Assembly: GCA_024743405.1 (NCBI GenBank)
Contig: JANSWP010000036.1
Coordinates: forward strand, 1 to 62,855
DNA from: Bacteroidota bacterium
Lineage (GTDB): Bacteria; Bacteroidota; Bacteroidia; Chitinophagales; Saprospiraceae
DNA: 62,855 nt
Reading direction: 5' to 3'
The notes beneath the pieces were generated by a model. The model worked only from the letters and a program-made list of their open reading frames with translations, ran no database searches and had not been told where the DNA came from. The number at the start of each line of letters is the position of its first letter. Position 1 is the first letter of the stretch. This document shows positions 16,968 through 25,519 of this stretch, piece after piece. Both the position numbers and the translations under genes were made by a program.

Positions 16968-17850
16968 TCTTTCCCAAAATTTACTTGTAGATTTCTATGA
17001 AATGTTTACTTTTGCGGCGGCGAGCGTCATACGACTTGCTCCCTCTGAATTCCCCCAGGTCGGAAACGAAGCAAGGGTAAGAGGTTGTAGCAGTGCGATA
17101 TGATTGCTTGCCTTATTTTTTTAGCCTACCTTATTCTTTTCTATTTAGTGATTTCGAAAATAACAACCTACATATTTCACTTCTCCATAAACCAAATTTG
17201 CGTACTTTTTTAATTGCGAAATTCCTGAAAAAATCTCCTGAAATTCATTCCAGCAGCCCTACAAATTAAATTATTGTGGTTAGAGTTAGCCTTTTGTTTC
17301 TTTAGGGATGCTAATTTTTAGGTTCTCCACTCAAATATTTCAAAATCAATTTATGGGGTAATGCTGCCATAAATACTACATTAAAAAAATTGCACTTTTG
17401 TACGTCGTTAATTTTTCCTTTTGACAGGCAAAAAAAAACAGGGTACCAACGTCAAAGCGTAGCACCCTGTATAACCCCAAAAAACCAAATGAAAACAATC
17501 TACATAAGTATATTTTGGATTAAAGAATCTTCTAATTTAGTAAATTACAACAAACAATCATTATACTTGTTCAAAAAAAGCAATTTAATTCTGATTAGCT
17601 CATGAATCTATAATTTAAAATCAAAATTCTCGCCAAAGAGCAAATAATAAACTAAAAATCAATTTAAGGCTCGATGAGAAATGACTTCAATAGAAAAGAG
17701 AAAAATAAGATTGATGCACATACATACATCGTTGTCACAAAAGTATGAAACAACCTTCATATATTCATCCATAATTTTATGGTTTTTTTGCACCTTGCAA
17801 TTTAAAGGTTGGAATAATTTCTTTACTAATTTATGTTTTTATTAAGATAG
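16968..17850. other. Long gene-poor spacer between parA-like gene and radA
   Basis: No convincing gene is seen; the frames here have poor composition. Two things stand out. The segment about 17010-17110 is noticeably richer in G+C than its surroundings (GCGGCGGCGAGCG, CCCCCAGGTCGG) and is unexplained. A clear hairpin lies at 17438-17470. A 38-codon frame beginning ATG 17490 follows that hairpin but looks non-coding. Confidence 0.5.
17438..17470 (+). ncRNA. Hairpin with a counterpart at 39718 (possible small RNA or leader)
   Basis: ACAGGGT pairs with ACCCTGT, and an inner ACG/CGT pair closes TCAAAG. The flanks and loop share features with 39718-39754: an ACAGG stem, AACGTCA in the loop, and TAT(A/G)ACC(C/T)C directly after the stem. 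An A-rich tail follows. The function is unknown, and it does not match a riboswitch class I can recognise. Confidence 0.3.
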
Positions 17851-17919
17851 TTGATGAAATGCATATTATTGGTGATGAACTACAATCCATCATATTTAAA
17901 ATTTCATAAAAAAATTCTT

Positions 17920-19302
17920 TTGGCTAAGATTAAAAAAATATTCGCTTGCACTAATTGTGGAAACACCTCCCCTAAATGGGTCGGAAAATGTCCTGGTTGT
18001 AATGAATGGAACACCTATCAAGAAGAAGTTATCACAAAAGAAACAAGCCAAGAACAACGAAATAAAACATGGAAACAATCCAATGGATTTGCGTCCAATT
18101 CTCCAAAACCAATTTCATTACCCAAGATCAAAGCAGGTAATACCGAAAGATTAATTACTCCTGACAATGAGTTGAATAGAGTATTAGGAGGAGGGATTGT
18201 CGGAGGTTCTTTAGTGCTGATCGGAGGACAACCTGGTATAGGAAAATCGACTCTTTTACTTCAAATCGCACTCGGTGTAAAAGCAAAAATACTTTATGTT
18301 TCTGGGGAAGAAAGCGAGGAACAAATCAAAATGCGTGCTGATAGATTGGGCGACGCAAATTCTGACTGCTACATCTTGACGGAAACTAATACCTCAAAAA
18401 TATTGACACATGCTCAAAAATTAGAGCCCGATTTGATGGTCATTGATTCCATTCAAACCCTTTCTTCTCCACATATTGATTCTACTCCGGGAAGTGTTTC
18501 ACAAGTAAGAGATTGTGCAGGAGAATTGCAGCGCTTTGCCAAAGAAACAGGAATTCCTGTTTTCATTATTGGACATATCAATAAGGAGGGATCAATAGCT
18601 GGTCCAAAATTATTAGAGCATATAGTCGACACCGTCTTACAATTTGAAGGTGATCGAAATTATACCTATAGAATACTCCGAACCATCAAAAATCGGTTTG
18701 GCTCAACTGACGAATTGGGTATTTATGAAATGCAAGCCAATGGGCTTCGAGAGGTTTCCAATCCTTCTGAATTATTACTTTCTCAAACGGAAGAAGATCT
18801 AAGTGGTAGTTCAGTAGCTGCGACCATGGAAGGCATGCGGCCAATGTTGATTGAAACTCAAGCCCTTGTCAGCACTGCGGTTTATGGTACTCCTCAACGT
18901 TCAGCGACAGGATTTGATTTGCGCCGATTGAGTATGTTATTGGCTGTTTTAGAGAAAAGATGTGGCTTTCCTTTGGGGCAAAATGATGTCTTTTTGAATA
19001 TCGCTGGTGGAATAAAAGTGGATGATCCTGCCATTGATCTGGCGATTGTGAGTGCACTTATTTCCTCTTTACTTGATGTTTCGGTTCCTCATCAAATTTG
19101 TTTTGCAGGAGAAGTGGGACTATCCGGAGAGATCCGTTCTGTCAATCGAATTGAACAACGAATTCAAGAAGCAGATAGATTAGGTTTTAAAGAAATCTTC
19201 ATTTCAAAATACAATACAAAAGGGCTTGATCCTAGCCGTTATAAAATCAAAATTAAAACGGTTGGAAAAATGGAAGAACTTTATCGAACATTGTTTGAAT
19301 AA
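17920..19302 (+). CDS. radA: DNA repair/recombination protein RadA (Sms)
   Basis: This RecA-like, DnaB-like helicase promotes branch migration in recombination. N-terminal zinc finger CTNCG...CPGCNEW, Walker A GGQPGIGKST, Walker B LMVIDSIQTL, the RadA-specific KNRFG motif (KNRFGSTDELG) and a C-terminal Lon-like domain (VFLNIAGGIKVDDPAIDLA) are all present. The frame is open upstream to ATG 17851, but the family normally begins MAK... immediately before the zinc finger. TTG 17920 gives exactly that (ttg-Ala-Lys-Ile-Lys), whereas the upstream residues look unlike RadA. I therefore choose TTG; ATG 17875 is the alternative. It is monocistronic. Confidence 0.95.
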   Translation: MAKIKKIFACTNCGNTSPKWVGKCPGCNEWNTYQEEVITKETSQEQRNKTWKQSNGFASNSPKPISLPKIKAGNTERLITPDNELNRVLGGGIVGGSLVLIGGQPGIGKSTLLLQIALGVKAKILYVSGEESEEQIKMRADRLGDANSDCYILTETNTSKILTHAQKLEPDLMVIDSIQTLSSPHIDSTPGSVSQVRDCAGELQRFAKETGIPVFIIGHINKEGSIAGPKLLEHIVDTVLQFEGDRNYTYRILRTIKNRFGSTDELGIYEMQANGLREVSNPSELLLSQTEEDLSGSSVAATMEGMRPMLIETQALVSTAVYGTPQRSATGFDLRRLSMLLAVLEKRCGFPLGQNDVFLNIAGGIKVDDPAIDLAIVSALISSLLDVSVPHQICFAGEVGLSGEIRSVNRIEQRIQEADRLGFKEIFISKYNTKGLDPSRYKIKIKTVGKMEELYRTLFE

Positions 19303-19319
19303 AATTTCTTTCTTAATAA

Positions 19320-19479
19320 GGGAGTAGGGAATAAATAACCTACCCATTTTACTTGCTCTTTTGCCTTCATTTTTCGTTAAAAATACTCGTCATACCTTTG
19401 GGTATATCTGTGTTTTTTGCCTCAACTGAAGAAAAATTAGCTGTGCAAAATTTGGGTATCTTATTTATTCCCTACTCCC
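19320..19479 (-). repeat. Type-C nested palindromic repeat, second copy
   Basis: The arms GGGAGTAGGGAATAAATAA (19320-19338) and TTATTTATTCCCTACTCCC (19461-19479) are perfect complements. Differences from the 4775 copy (AGGAAATAA versus AGGGAATAA, and TTCCTGC versus TCCCTAC) keep or improve pairing. The core on the minus strand has hairpin ATACCCAAAGGTAT. It lies 18 bases after radA and may serve as its 3' end structure. Confidence 0.88.
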
Positions 19480-19622
19480 TAACCAAGAAGTTCATGATTT
19501 CAGTTTTTTAAAATGAACTCTCCTCCAAAACCACCATTTATTAGAGCGAGCCGCATTGCGGCAATGCTCCAGTAATCTATACCTTGATTTTGTCCAAACA
19601 CTTACTTAATCCAACTTGCCAG

Positions 19623-19782
19623 TACACTGTAAACTAAATATCTTACTCTTTTGAAGGCTTCTTTCCTGAGATTACATCGTTGAAAAAACAAGCAAGAGCT
19701 AAGGCTATTCCTGATTTTTTCGCCTCGTTCTCTAAAAAAACCATATTCTTCAAAAAAAGAAACCTACTTAATTTACAGTGTA
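19623..19782 (-). repeat. Type-E nested palindromic repeat (diverged)
   Basis: TACACTGTAAACTAAATA at the left pairs with TTAATTTACAGTGTA at the right. The core on the minus strand is GAGGCGAAAAAATCAGG, then a weak hairpin AATAGCCTTAGCTCTT, then GCTTGTTTTTTCAACG. It is recognisably the same core as types A-D, but diverged. Confidence 0.65.
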
Positions 19783-19871
19783 TTCAGAAACCTTATTTTT
19801 GACGAAAAAAAGCTCAATCGCAACATCTGTAAGGTAAAAAAGTACCATTCCTTATTATCCTTTTACTTCCC

Positions 19872-19879
19872 TATATTTG
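19872..19879 (+). promoter_or_regulatory. Candidate -7 box for the YgiB/YgiC-like pair
   Basis: TATATTTG matches TAnnTTTG, 40 bases before ATG 19920. No TTTG is visible at the -33 position. Confidence 0.35.
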
Positions 19880-19919
19880 CCAATGACAAAACCTATCTCT
19901 CAACCAAAAACTTAAAATA

Positions 19920-20450
19920 ATGGCCCAATACATTAAGTATGGAATTTATGCAGTGATCGGAATAATGATCCTTTCAAGCATCTTTGGAGATGATTCTGAC
20001 AATGGTACAACTACTGAAGAAGTCGCGCTACCAACTCAGGGATTAATCACCGTCGTTCAAGAAATGGAGCAAGATCAATTCAAAATTTCCGACGAAATCA
20101 CTATTCCTGATACTTCTGAAAGTCTAATCGTGGCCAATTACCTCGATTCAACCAGTGATACATTTACCCTTGCTGAAGCACGCTTGGCAGAAGCCGGCGA
20201 CGGTTCTACTCGCTCGAGAAGCATTGTTCGCGCAGCCTCTGCAGGTCTTTTTGGTTATATGATTGGACGCTCCATGATGAGTCATCGCCCACGCCCAGGT
20301 GCTTACACTGATCCTAAAACCCACCAACGAGTTTCCAATAGTGCCGGAAACAAAATGAATCAAACCGCAGCTCGATCCACTCGCACGCGTCCTACTTCTG
20401 GAAAATCTGGATACGGTGGTGGAAAATCAACAAGATCATACGGTGGATAA
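19920..20450 (+). CDS. Small membrane-anchored protein with Arg/Gly/Ser-rich tail, YgiB-like position
   Basis: The protein has 176 residues. A single hydrophobic segment near the N-terminus (YGIYAVIGIMILSSIF) is followed by an acidic linker, then a short second hydrophobic patch (AASAGLFGYMIGRSMM) and a low-complexity C-terminus rich in R, S, T and G (RSTRTRPTSGKSGYGGGKS). The next gene overlaps its stop codon and encodes a YgiC-like ATP-grasp enzyme. In enterobacteria YgiC is paired with YgiB (DUF1190), which also has a glycine/serine-rich tail, so this is probably the functional counterpart. Sequence identity to YgiB is not obvious by eye. Its function is unknown. Confidence 0.75.
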   Translation: MAQYIKYGIYAVIGIMILSSIFGDDSDNGTTTEEVALPTQGLITVVQEMEQDQFKISDEITIPDTSESLIVANYLDSTSDTFTLAEARLAEAGDGSTRSRSIVRAASAGLFGYMIGRSMMSHRPRPGAYTDPKTHQRVSNSAGNKMNQTAARSTRTRPTSGKSGYGGGKSTRSYGG

Positions 20451-21627
20451 TCGAATTATCAAGACCTCATCTCTCTCTTTGCGAACCCTGCGTAAATACA
20501 ATTTGGAATGGTTCGCAGCAGGTGAAAATGCAGACTACTTCAGCCCTGATTTTTTAGCCGTTTCTGAAGACGAATTAAATGCTTTCCGAACAGCAGCTAA
20601 AGAAATTCAACGGCTCGCAATAGAAGCGATGAAAATGGTTGCTGACCAAAATCGGTGGAAAGAAGCCAGCATTCCTGAAGCCGCAATACCACTGGTTAAA
20701 TACTCCATTGAAAATGAATTAGATCAACAACTTGTTGGTCGTTATGATTTTTCAGGAGGCATGGACGGTTTACCAATCAAGTTCTTAGAATTCAATGCCG
20801 ACACTTGCTCATTAATGCCCGAAACAGCATTGGTTCAAGACAAACATGCTGCCCAAGAAAAACGGAAATTAAAAGGTCAACCTTATAACTTTTTGATCAA
20901 TGGCATTGCCAAACAACTCGAGCGCATCCTAGAAAAACATCCCAATAAATCGAATTCTTTATTGATTACGACTTTAGGATATGAAGAAGATTGGCATAAT
21001 GCGGATGTAGTAGCACAAGCAGCTAGTTATGCTGGGTTTGAGGAGGTGAAATCTTCCAATATGGAAGACATTATTTTCTCGCCAGATGAAGGAATCTATA
21101 TCGAAAAGTCTAAAGACGAGTTTCGTAGATATGATTTTTTATACAAAGTTGTTCCGTGGGAATTTATCGCATATGAGGAGCCAGAATTATTAGGTATTCT
21201 AGATAATATCATTAGAGGAGGTCATGGGGTGGTTTTGAATCCCGCTTATACTATGCTTTTACAATCGAAAGCCATTATGAAATTCATGTATGAATTGGCC
21301 CCTGATTTCAAATATTTACTCAAAACGACTTTCAATCAACACGATTTTCCAAACAAGAAATATGTCCGAAAACCTGTCTTTGGTCGTATGGGCGAAAACA
21401 TTGGTTTTTTTGATGGCAACTCAACTCCAGCATACGAAACAGAAGGTGACTATGGCACATTTCCCCCTGTTTATCAGGAGCTCGCCGAATTCAATATAGA
21501 CGAAGAGGAACATCGATATCAGCCAAGTATTTTTTGGACGGGCGAATCAAGCGCACTTTGTTTTCGAAGACAAGATGACCTTGTGATTGATGATGATGCA
21601 GAGTTTGTTGGACATATTATAAAGTAG
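20443..21627 (+). CDS. Glutathionylspermidine synthase-family ATP-grasp protein (YgiC-like)
   Basis: The protein has about 394 residues. The N-terminal pre-ATP-grasp part (WFAAGENADYF), GRYDFSGGMDGLPIKFLEFNADT and the ATP-grasp segments KPVFGRMGENIGFFDG and YQPSIFWTGESSALCFRRQDD are those of the GSP-synthase C-terminal domain family. Members such as YgiC/YjfC are stand-alone ligases of uncertain substrate; the amidase half of true glutathionylspermidine synthetase is absent. The frame runs up to GTG 20416. GTG 20443, whose frame overlaps the upstream stop by 8 bases, gives a sensible N-terminus and suggests translational coupling with the membrane protein. Confidence 0.88.
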   Translation: MDNRIIKTSSLSLRTLRKYNLEWFAAGENADYFSPDFLAVSEDELNAFRTAAKEIQRLAIEAMKMVADQNRWKEASIPEAAIPLVKYSIENELDQQLVGRYDFSGGMDGLPIKFLEFNADTCSLMPETALVQDKHAAQEKRKLKGQPYNFLINGIAKQLERILEKHPNKSNSLLITTLGYEEDWHNADVVAQAASYAGFEEVKSSNMEDIIFSPDEGIYIEKSKDEFRRYDFLYKVVPWEFIAYEEPELLGILDNIIRGGHGVVLNPAYTMLLQSKAIMKFMYELAPDFKYLLKTTFNQHDFPNKKYVRKPVFGRMGENIGFFDGNSTPAYETEGDYGTFPPVYQELAEFNIDEEEHRYQPSIFWTGESSALCFRRQDDLVIDDDAEFVGHIIK

Positions 21628-21665
21628 ACTTTTAATGGTCTTTTATTTGAACAAAATATTTCTAG

Positions 21666-22505
21666 ATGTACACAACCTTAATTTCCAAAGAAGAACTTTC
21701 CAAAAATTTAGATAATCCACATTTTGTCATTATTGATTGCCGATTTTCCCTAGCAGATCCAATGGAAGGATGGTCATTGCATAAGGCATCTCATATTCCT
21801 CGAGCTCAATATGCCAATCTAGATACGGACCTTTCCTCACCTTTCATCAAGGGTAAAACTGGGCGTCATCCACTTCCTGAAGTCAAGGAGATTACACAAA
21901 AAATAGAAGAATATGGCATTGACAATTCAAGTCAAGTCATTATCTATGACCAAAGTCACGGCGGAATTGCCGCTAGATTATGGTGGTTGTTGAAATGGTT
22001 AGGACATGAAAAAGTAGCCGTATTGGATGGAGGATGGAAATCATGGGTAGAAGCTAACCTCTCAACATCAAATGAGTCATTCATCCCAAAAAAAGGGCAT
22101 TTCGAACCCACTCTTCTAATAAATGCTCAAGTCGATATTAACTTTGTGGACACAATACGCAATGATGAAAATTACTACTTGATTGATTCCCGCACCGCAG
22201 CTCGTTATCGAGGAGAAATTGAACCGATTGATCCAATTGCCGGACATATTCCAGGAGCAATTTCGGCACCTTTTCCTGAGAATTTAGACGAGAATGGGTA
22301 TTTTTTGTCGAAAGAAAAATTGCGCGAGCGATTCGAAAATTTAAAAGGGAAAATCTCTTCAGATAAAATTGTTTTTTATTGCGGCTCGGGCGTAACCGCC
22401 TGTCATAATTTATTAGCATATGAACATGCAGGATTAGGTAGAGCAAAATTATTCGTCGGTTCTTGGAGTGGCTGGATAGCCAATGGCAAAAGAGAAATTG
22501 CCTGA
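21666..22505 (+). CDS. Two-domain rhodanese-type sulfurtransferase (thiosulfate/3-mercaptopyruvate)
   Basis: This 279-residue cytosolic sulfurtransferase moves sulfane sulfur to thiophilic acceptors. It has two rhodanese domains. The N-terminal one is inactive (IDCRFSLADP..., no catalytic Cys in its loop). The C-terminal one carries the active loop C239-G-S-G-V-T-A. A CGSGVT loop is typical of 3-mercaptopyruvate sulfurtransferases, and thiosulfate enzymes usually have CRKGVT, so the former substrate is more likely. It begins 38 bases after the ATP-grasp gene on the same strand and may be co-transcribed. Confidence 0.92.
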   Translation: MYTTLISKEELSKNLDNPHFVIIDCRFSLADPMEGWSLHKASHIPRAQYANLDTDLSSPFIKGKTGRHPLPEVKEITQKIEEYGIDNSSQVIIYDQSHGGIAARLWWLLKWLGHEKVAVLDGGWKSWVEANLSTSNESFIPKKGHFEPTLLINAQVDINFVDTIRNDENYYLIDSRTAARYRGEIEPIDPIAGHIPGAISAPFPENLDENGYFLSKEKLRERFENLKGKISSDKIVFYCGSGVTACHNLLAYEHAGLGRAKLFVGSWSGWIANGKREIA

Positions 22506-22592
22506 TTTTCATATTACCAAAAGAAATATTTCATTAATTTCGCCCACCCTAATAATGACCATGTCCGTCAAACTATTAACTAACATAATATC

Positions 22593-23780
22593 ATGACCAA
22601 AATGAAGAATTTACTCCTACTGTTATTTTTAGTCTTTTCTTTCCAATCCATCGCACAGGTGGATTTAATTAACAAAGTAAAAGACAACCAAAGTGAAAAC
22701 GCAAAAGAAAGCTTTTCATTCGAATCAGTTGTCGATCTTGAACGCACTTATGTAAAAAATCAAGGTGCTTCAGGTACTTGTTGGAGTTATTGTTCCAATT
22801 CCTTTTTAGAATCTGAAATGGCGCGAATGGGCAAAAAGCCTGTGAATATTGCACCTATGTTTACCGTACGTAATGTTTATGAAGAAAAAGCAGAAAGATA
22901 TGTCCGTATGCACGGTCATTTGAACTTTGGACAAGGGGGAGCATTACCTGATGCGATTGAAATGCTTAAGATATATGGGACAGTTCCGATGTCCGTTTAC
23001 GAAGGGTTAAATTATGGTTCAGATATCAATAGGCATGGAGAAATGGAAGGTATATTGACGGGGATGTTGGATGCGGTGATTGCCAATAAAAATAAAAAAT
23101 TATCTCCTGTTTGGAAGGATGCAATGGCAGGTGTTTTGGATGCTTATTTAGGAAAAGTTCCGGATGAATTTGAGTATGAAGGAAAGTCCTATACACCAAA
23201 ATCATTTGCAAAAGAAGTCGTAGGTGTAAATGCAGATGATTATATTCAAATAACCTCTTGGAATCATCAGACATTTTATGAGCCAATGGTCATCATGGTT
23301 CCTGACAACTGGAATTATGGACTTTCTTATAATGTCCAAATGGATGATATGATTGATATTATTGATCATGCACTCAAAAATGGATATACAATTTCTTGGG
23401 CAGGTGATGTTAGTGAAAAATACTTTTCTTGGAAAAATGGAGTCGCATATGTTCCCGAAAAAGAATTAAGAGAAATGACCCCAGAGGAACGAGCAAGTAT
23501 GTTTAATGGTCCAAAACCAGAAAGAACGATTACCCAAGAAATGCGTCAAATAGGATATGATAACTACACTACGACTGATGACCATGGTATGCAAATCGTA
23601 GGTATTTCAAAAGATCAAAACGGGAAAGAATGGTATTTAGTTAAAAACTCTTGGGGTGAAAGCAATGATTATAAAGGCTACCTATATATGTCTAAAAACT
23701 TTGTTCGCTTGAAGACCATGTCTTTTTTGTTGCATAAAGATGGTGTCCCAAAAAATTTAAAGTCAAAAATTGGGGTATAA
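22593..23780 (+). CDS. Secreted C1-family cysteine peptidase (bleomycin hydrolase-like)
   Basis: The protein has 395 residues. The signal peptide (MKNLLLLLFLVFSFQSIAQ, possibly from M4) directs export. Papain-like catalytic residues are all present: Q57 and C63 in NQGASGTCWSYCS, H331 in DDHGMQIVGI and N352 in VKNSWGE. Insertions between the C and H domains match the bleomycin hydrolase/aminopeptidase C branch. A cytosolic location is usual for that branch, so the signal peptide is notable, though secreted C1 homologues are common in Bacteroidota. A strong terminator follows. Confidence 0.92.
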   Translation: MTKMKNLLLLLFLVFSFQSIAQVDLINKVKDNQSENAKESFSFESVVDLERTYVKNQGASGTCWSYCSNSFLESEMARMGKKPVNIAPMFTVRNVYEEKAERYVRMHGHLNFGQGGALPDAIEMLKIYGTVPMSVYEGLNYGSDINRHGEMEGILTGMLDAVIANKNKKLSPVWKDAMAGVLDAYLGKVPDEFEYEGKSYTPKSFAKEVVGVNADDYIQITSWNHQTFYEPMVIMVPDNWNYGLSYNVQMDDMIDIIDHALKNGYTISWAGDVSEKYFSWKNGVAYVPEKELREMTPEERASMFNGPKPERTITQEMRQIGYDNYTTTDDHGMQIVGISKDQNGKEWYLVKNSWGESNDYKGYLYMSKNFVRLKTMSFLLHKDGVPKNLKSKIGV

Positions 23781-23854
23781 TTTTTTGAGTTTTGGAAAGA
23801 GGGTTAATAAATGCCCTTTCTTTAGAAAAAAAACTAATAGACTCATACCATCTC

Positions 23855-23892
23855 AAAGAGTGTTAGGGCTTCCCTAACACTCTTTTTCTTTT
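23855..23892 (+). terminator. Terminator after the C1 peptidase gene
   Basis: AAAGAGTGTTAGGG pairs with CCCTAACACTCTTT across a 3-base loop and is followed by a T-rich tract (TTTTTCTTTTTT). The 14-bp stem is perfect. Confidence 0.92.
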
Positions 23893-23976
23893 TTAATTGG
23901 GTTCTTCACCCCACCTTTGCGCAAAATAATACGTCCTTTATATCGTATACCATTACCAAATTCAATATCACAAAAA

Positions 23977-25407
23977 ATGAAGCATTTATTTTTGTTTCTC
24001 ACACTCTCAATTTTTGTATTTACACCAAGCATAGAAGCTCAAGAAATTAAAGGTTACTTGGACGTCAAAGATCCAAATCAGATTCATATTATTCATACTA
24101 CTACTGGCGACCGATTGGTCGGTCAAATTAATTGGATTTCTGAATCAGAATTAATCCTAGCGTATAAAGGCAATAAATTGCTATTTAAACGTGCCGAACT
24201 GACCAAAATTGAAGTTCAATTTAAAGAGAATGAAGGCACAGAGGAAGAAATCAAGTCTGACATTGAAATACTCGATAACATTCCAGATTTACTGAAAGAA
24301 GAACCACAGGAAACTTCTAGCCCCTTCTCCCAATATCCTTTTGAAGTCAAAGGCCCTTTAGATCTAAAAGACAAAAATCAAAAGCATAAAGTAATTCTTA
24401 ACGATGCCAATACTTTTGTAGGTCGGATTAAGATTTTATCAGCTGAAAAACTGACCCTACGCATAGACTCAAAGACCATAAAGAGTTTTGAACCTTCCAC
24501 TATAAAAGTAGTAGAAGTAATAAGTGACAAAGACCCCATTGAAGAAATAACTAAAACAAATACTTCTAAAAAGGATAGCTTAAGGTTATATATTCTAGAA
24601 ACAAAAAGAGGAGATCGATTCGTTGGGCAAGTGATTGAATATGGCAAAGAGAGCGTGATCTTTGAGCTCGAAAACAAGACTCAACTCCAATTTCAGAATG
24701 AGGAAATTGAACAGATTTATGCTAAAGAAGAAACTTCCAGAAGAGGTGTTGGCTTAACCTACCAGCCTCAAGAAATACCAATGAGTGGCGCACAGAATTT
24801 ATTTCTCACTCCTACTGGATTTAATTATAAAGCTGGGCAAGCTGAATACAAGAATTTAGAAATTTTTTATAATTCTATCGATTATGGATTGACTGATAAT
24901 TTTTCATTGGGTTTTGGAATCATTCCTCTTTTGGTAGCCAATGTAATTGATTTGAAATCAAAAGTTACTTTTGACATAGGAGATTATGTACACATTGGGA
25001 TGGGTGCTCGGCTATTAGCTGGAATTACTGTTTTTGATGATAATTGGGTTTTAGGAGCGCTACATGGCAATGTTTCGGTAGGTACTGAAGAAAAATTCAT
25101 CAATTTTGGTTACGGAAAATGGTTGCCCATTAATGATGATTTCGTGAATATAGAATCTGATTTATATATGATCGGAGGATCTTTCCGGATTAGTGAAAAA
25201 GGAAGAATTTTTGGAGACTTGATTAGAGTGGTTGAAAATGGGGAACGGGAGTTTGACCAAAGCGACTACTCCCTTGTCATGCTTGGAGGTAGTTGGTTTA
25301 ATCGTAAACACAGAGTAGACTTTGGGTTTTTTATGGTTTCGACATCAGGAACAGATATTGGTGGACCAGTCATTTTTCCTATGGCAGGCTATGCACGAAC
25401 GTTTTAA
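23977..25407 (+). CDS. Secreted protein with three SH3/Sm-like repeats and a C-terminal outer-membrane barrel
   Basis: The protein has 476 residues from ATG 23977. The frame is open 20 codons upstream, but MKHLFLFLTLSIF...IEAQ is a normal signal peptide. The N-terminal half holds three repeats of ~55-70 residues, each with a small five-strand look: TGDRLVGQINWISESELIL, ANTFVGRIKILSAEKLTLR and RGDRFVGQVIEYGKESVIF. The second half (from about residue 240, FLTPTGFNYKAGQAEY) has alternating beta strands and ends PMAGYARTF with the C-terminal aromatic of a barrel. I do not recognise a named family. It is possibly an outer-membrane protein with a periplasmic repeat region. Confidence 0.78.
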   Translation: MKHLFLFLTLSIFVFTPSIEAQEIKGYLDVKDPNQIHIIHTTTGDRLVGQINWISESELILAYKGNKLLFKRAELTKIEVQFKENEGTEEEIKSDIEILDNIPDLLKEEPQETSSPFSQYPFEVKGPLDLKDKNQKHKVILNDANTFVGRIKILSAEKLTLRIDSKTIKSFEPSTIKVVEVISDKDPIEEITKTNTSKKDSLRLYILETKRGDRFVGQVIEYGKESVIFELENKTQLQFQNEEIEQIYAKEETSRRGVGLTYQPQEIPMSGAQNLFLTPTGFNYKAGQAEYKNLEIFYNSIDYGLTDNFSLGFGIIPLLVANVIDLKSKVTFDIGDYVHIGMGARLLAGITVFDDNWVLGALHGNVSVGTEEKFINFGYGKWLPINDDFVNIESDLYMIGGSFRISEKGRIFGDLIRVVENGEREFDQSDYSLVMLGGSWFNRKHRVDFGFFMVSTSGTDIGGPVIFPMAGYARTF

Positions 25408-25519
25408 GATCAGTGCTCTATCATATGTCACGCCGTCTCAAGCGACGGCGAATATTATTTTTGGGGAGGTGTATCAGTAGGCTATCATAAAGACCGTTCG
25501 GTGAAAAGTGCTAATCTTA

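Noticed and set aside
17438-17500. PreQ1 class I riboswitch at the ACAGGGT hairpin with A-rich tail
   Set aside because: The stem followed by an A-rich tail looked similar at first, but the loop is too long and the conserved preQ1 loop bases are missing. No queuosine gene is downstream.
17390-17605. 71-residue plus-strand frame between parA-like gene and radA
   Set aside because: It crosses the hairpin at 17438. Residue composition is I/N/S/K-driven and shows no domain. The 38-codon sub-frame from 17490 is equally unconvincing.
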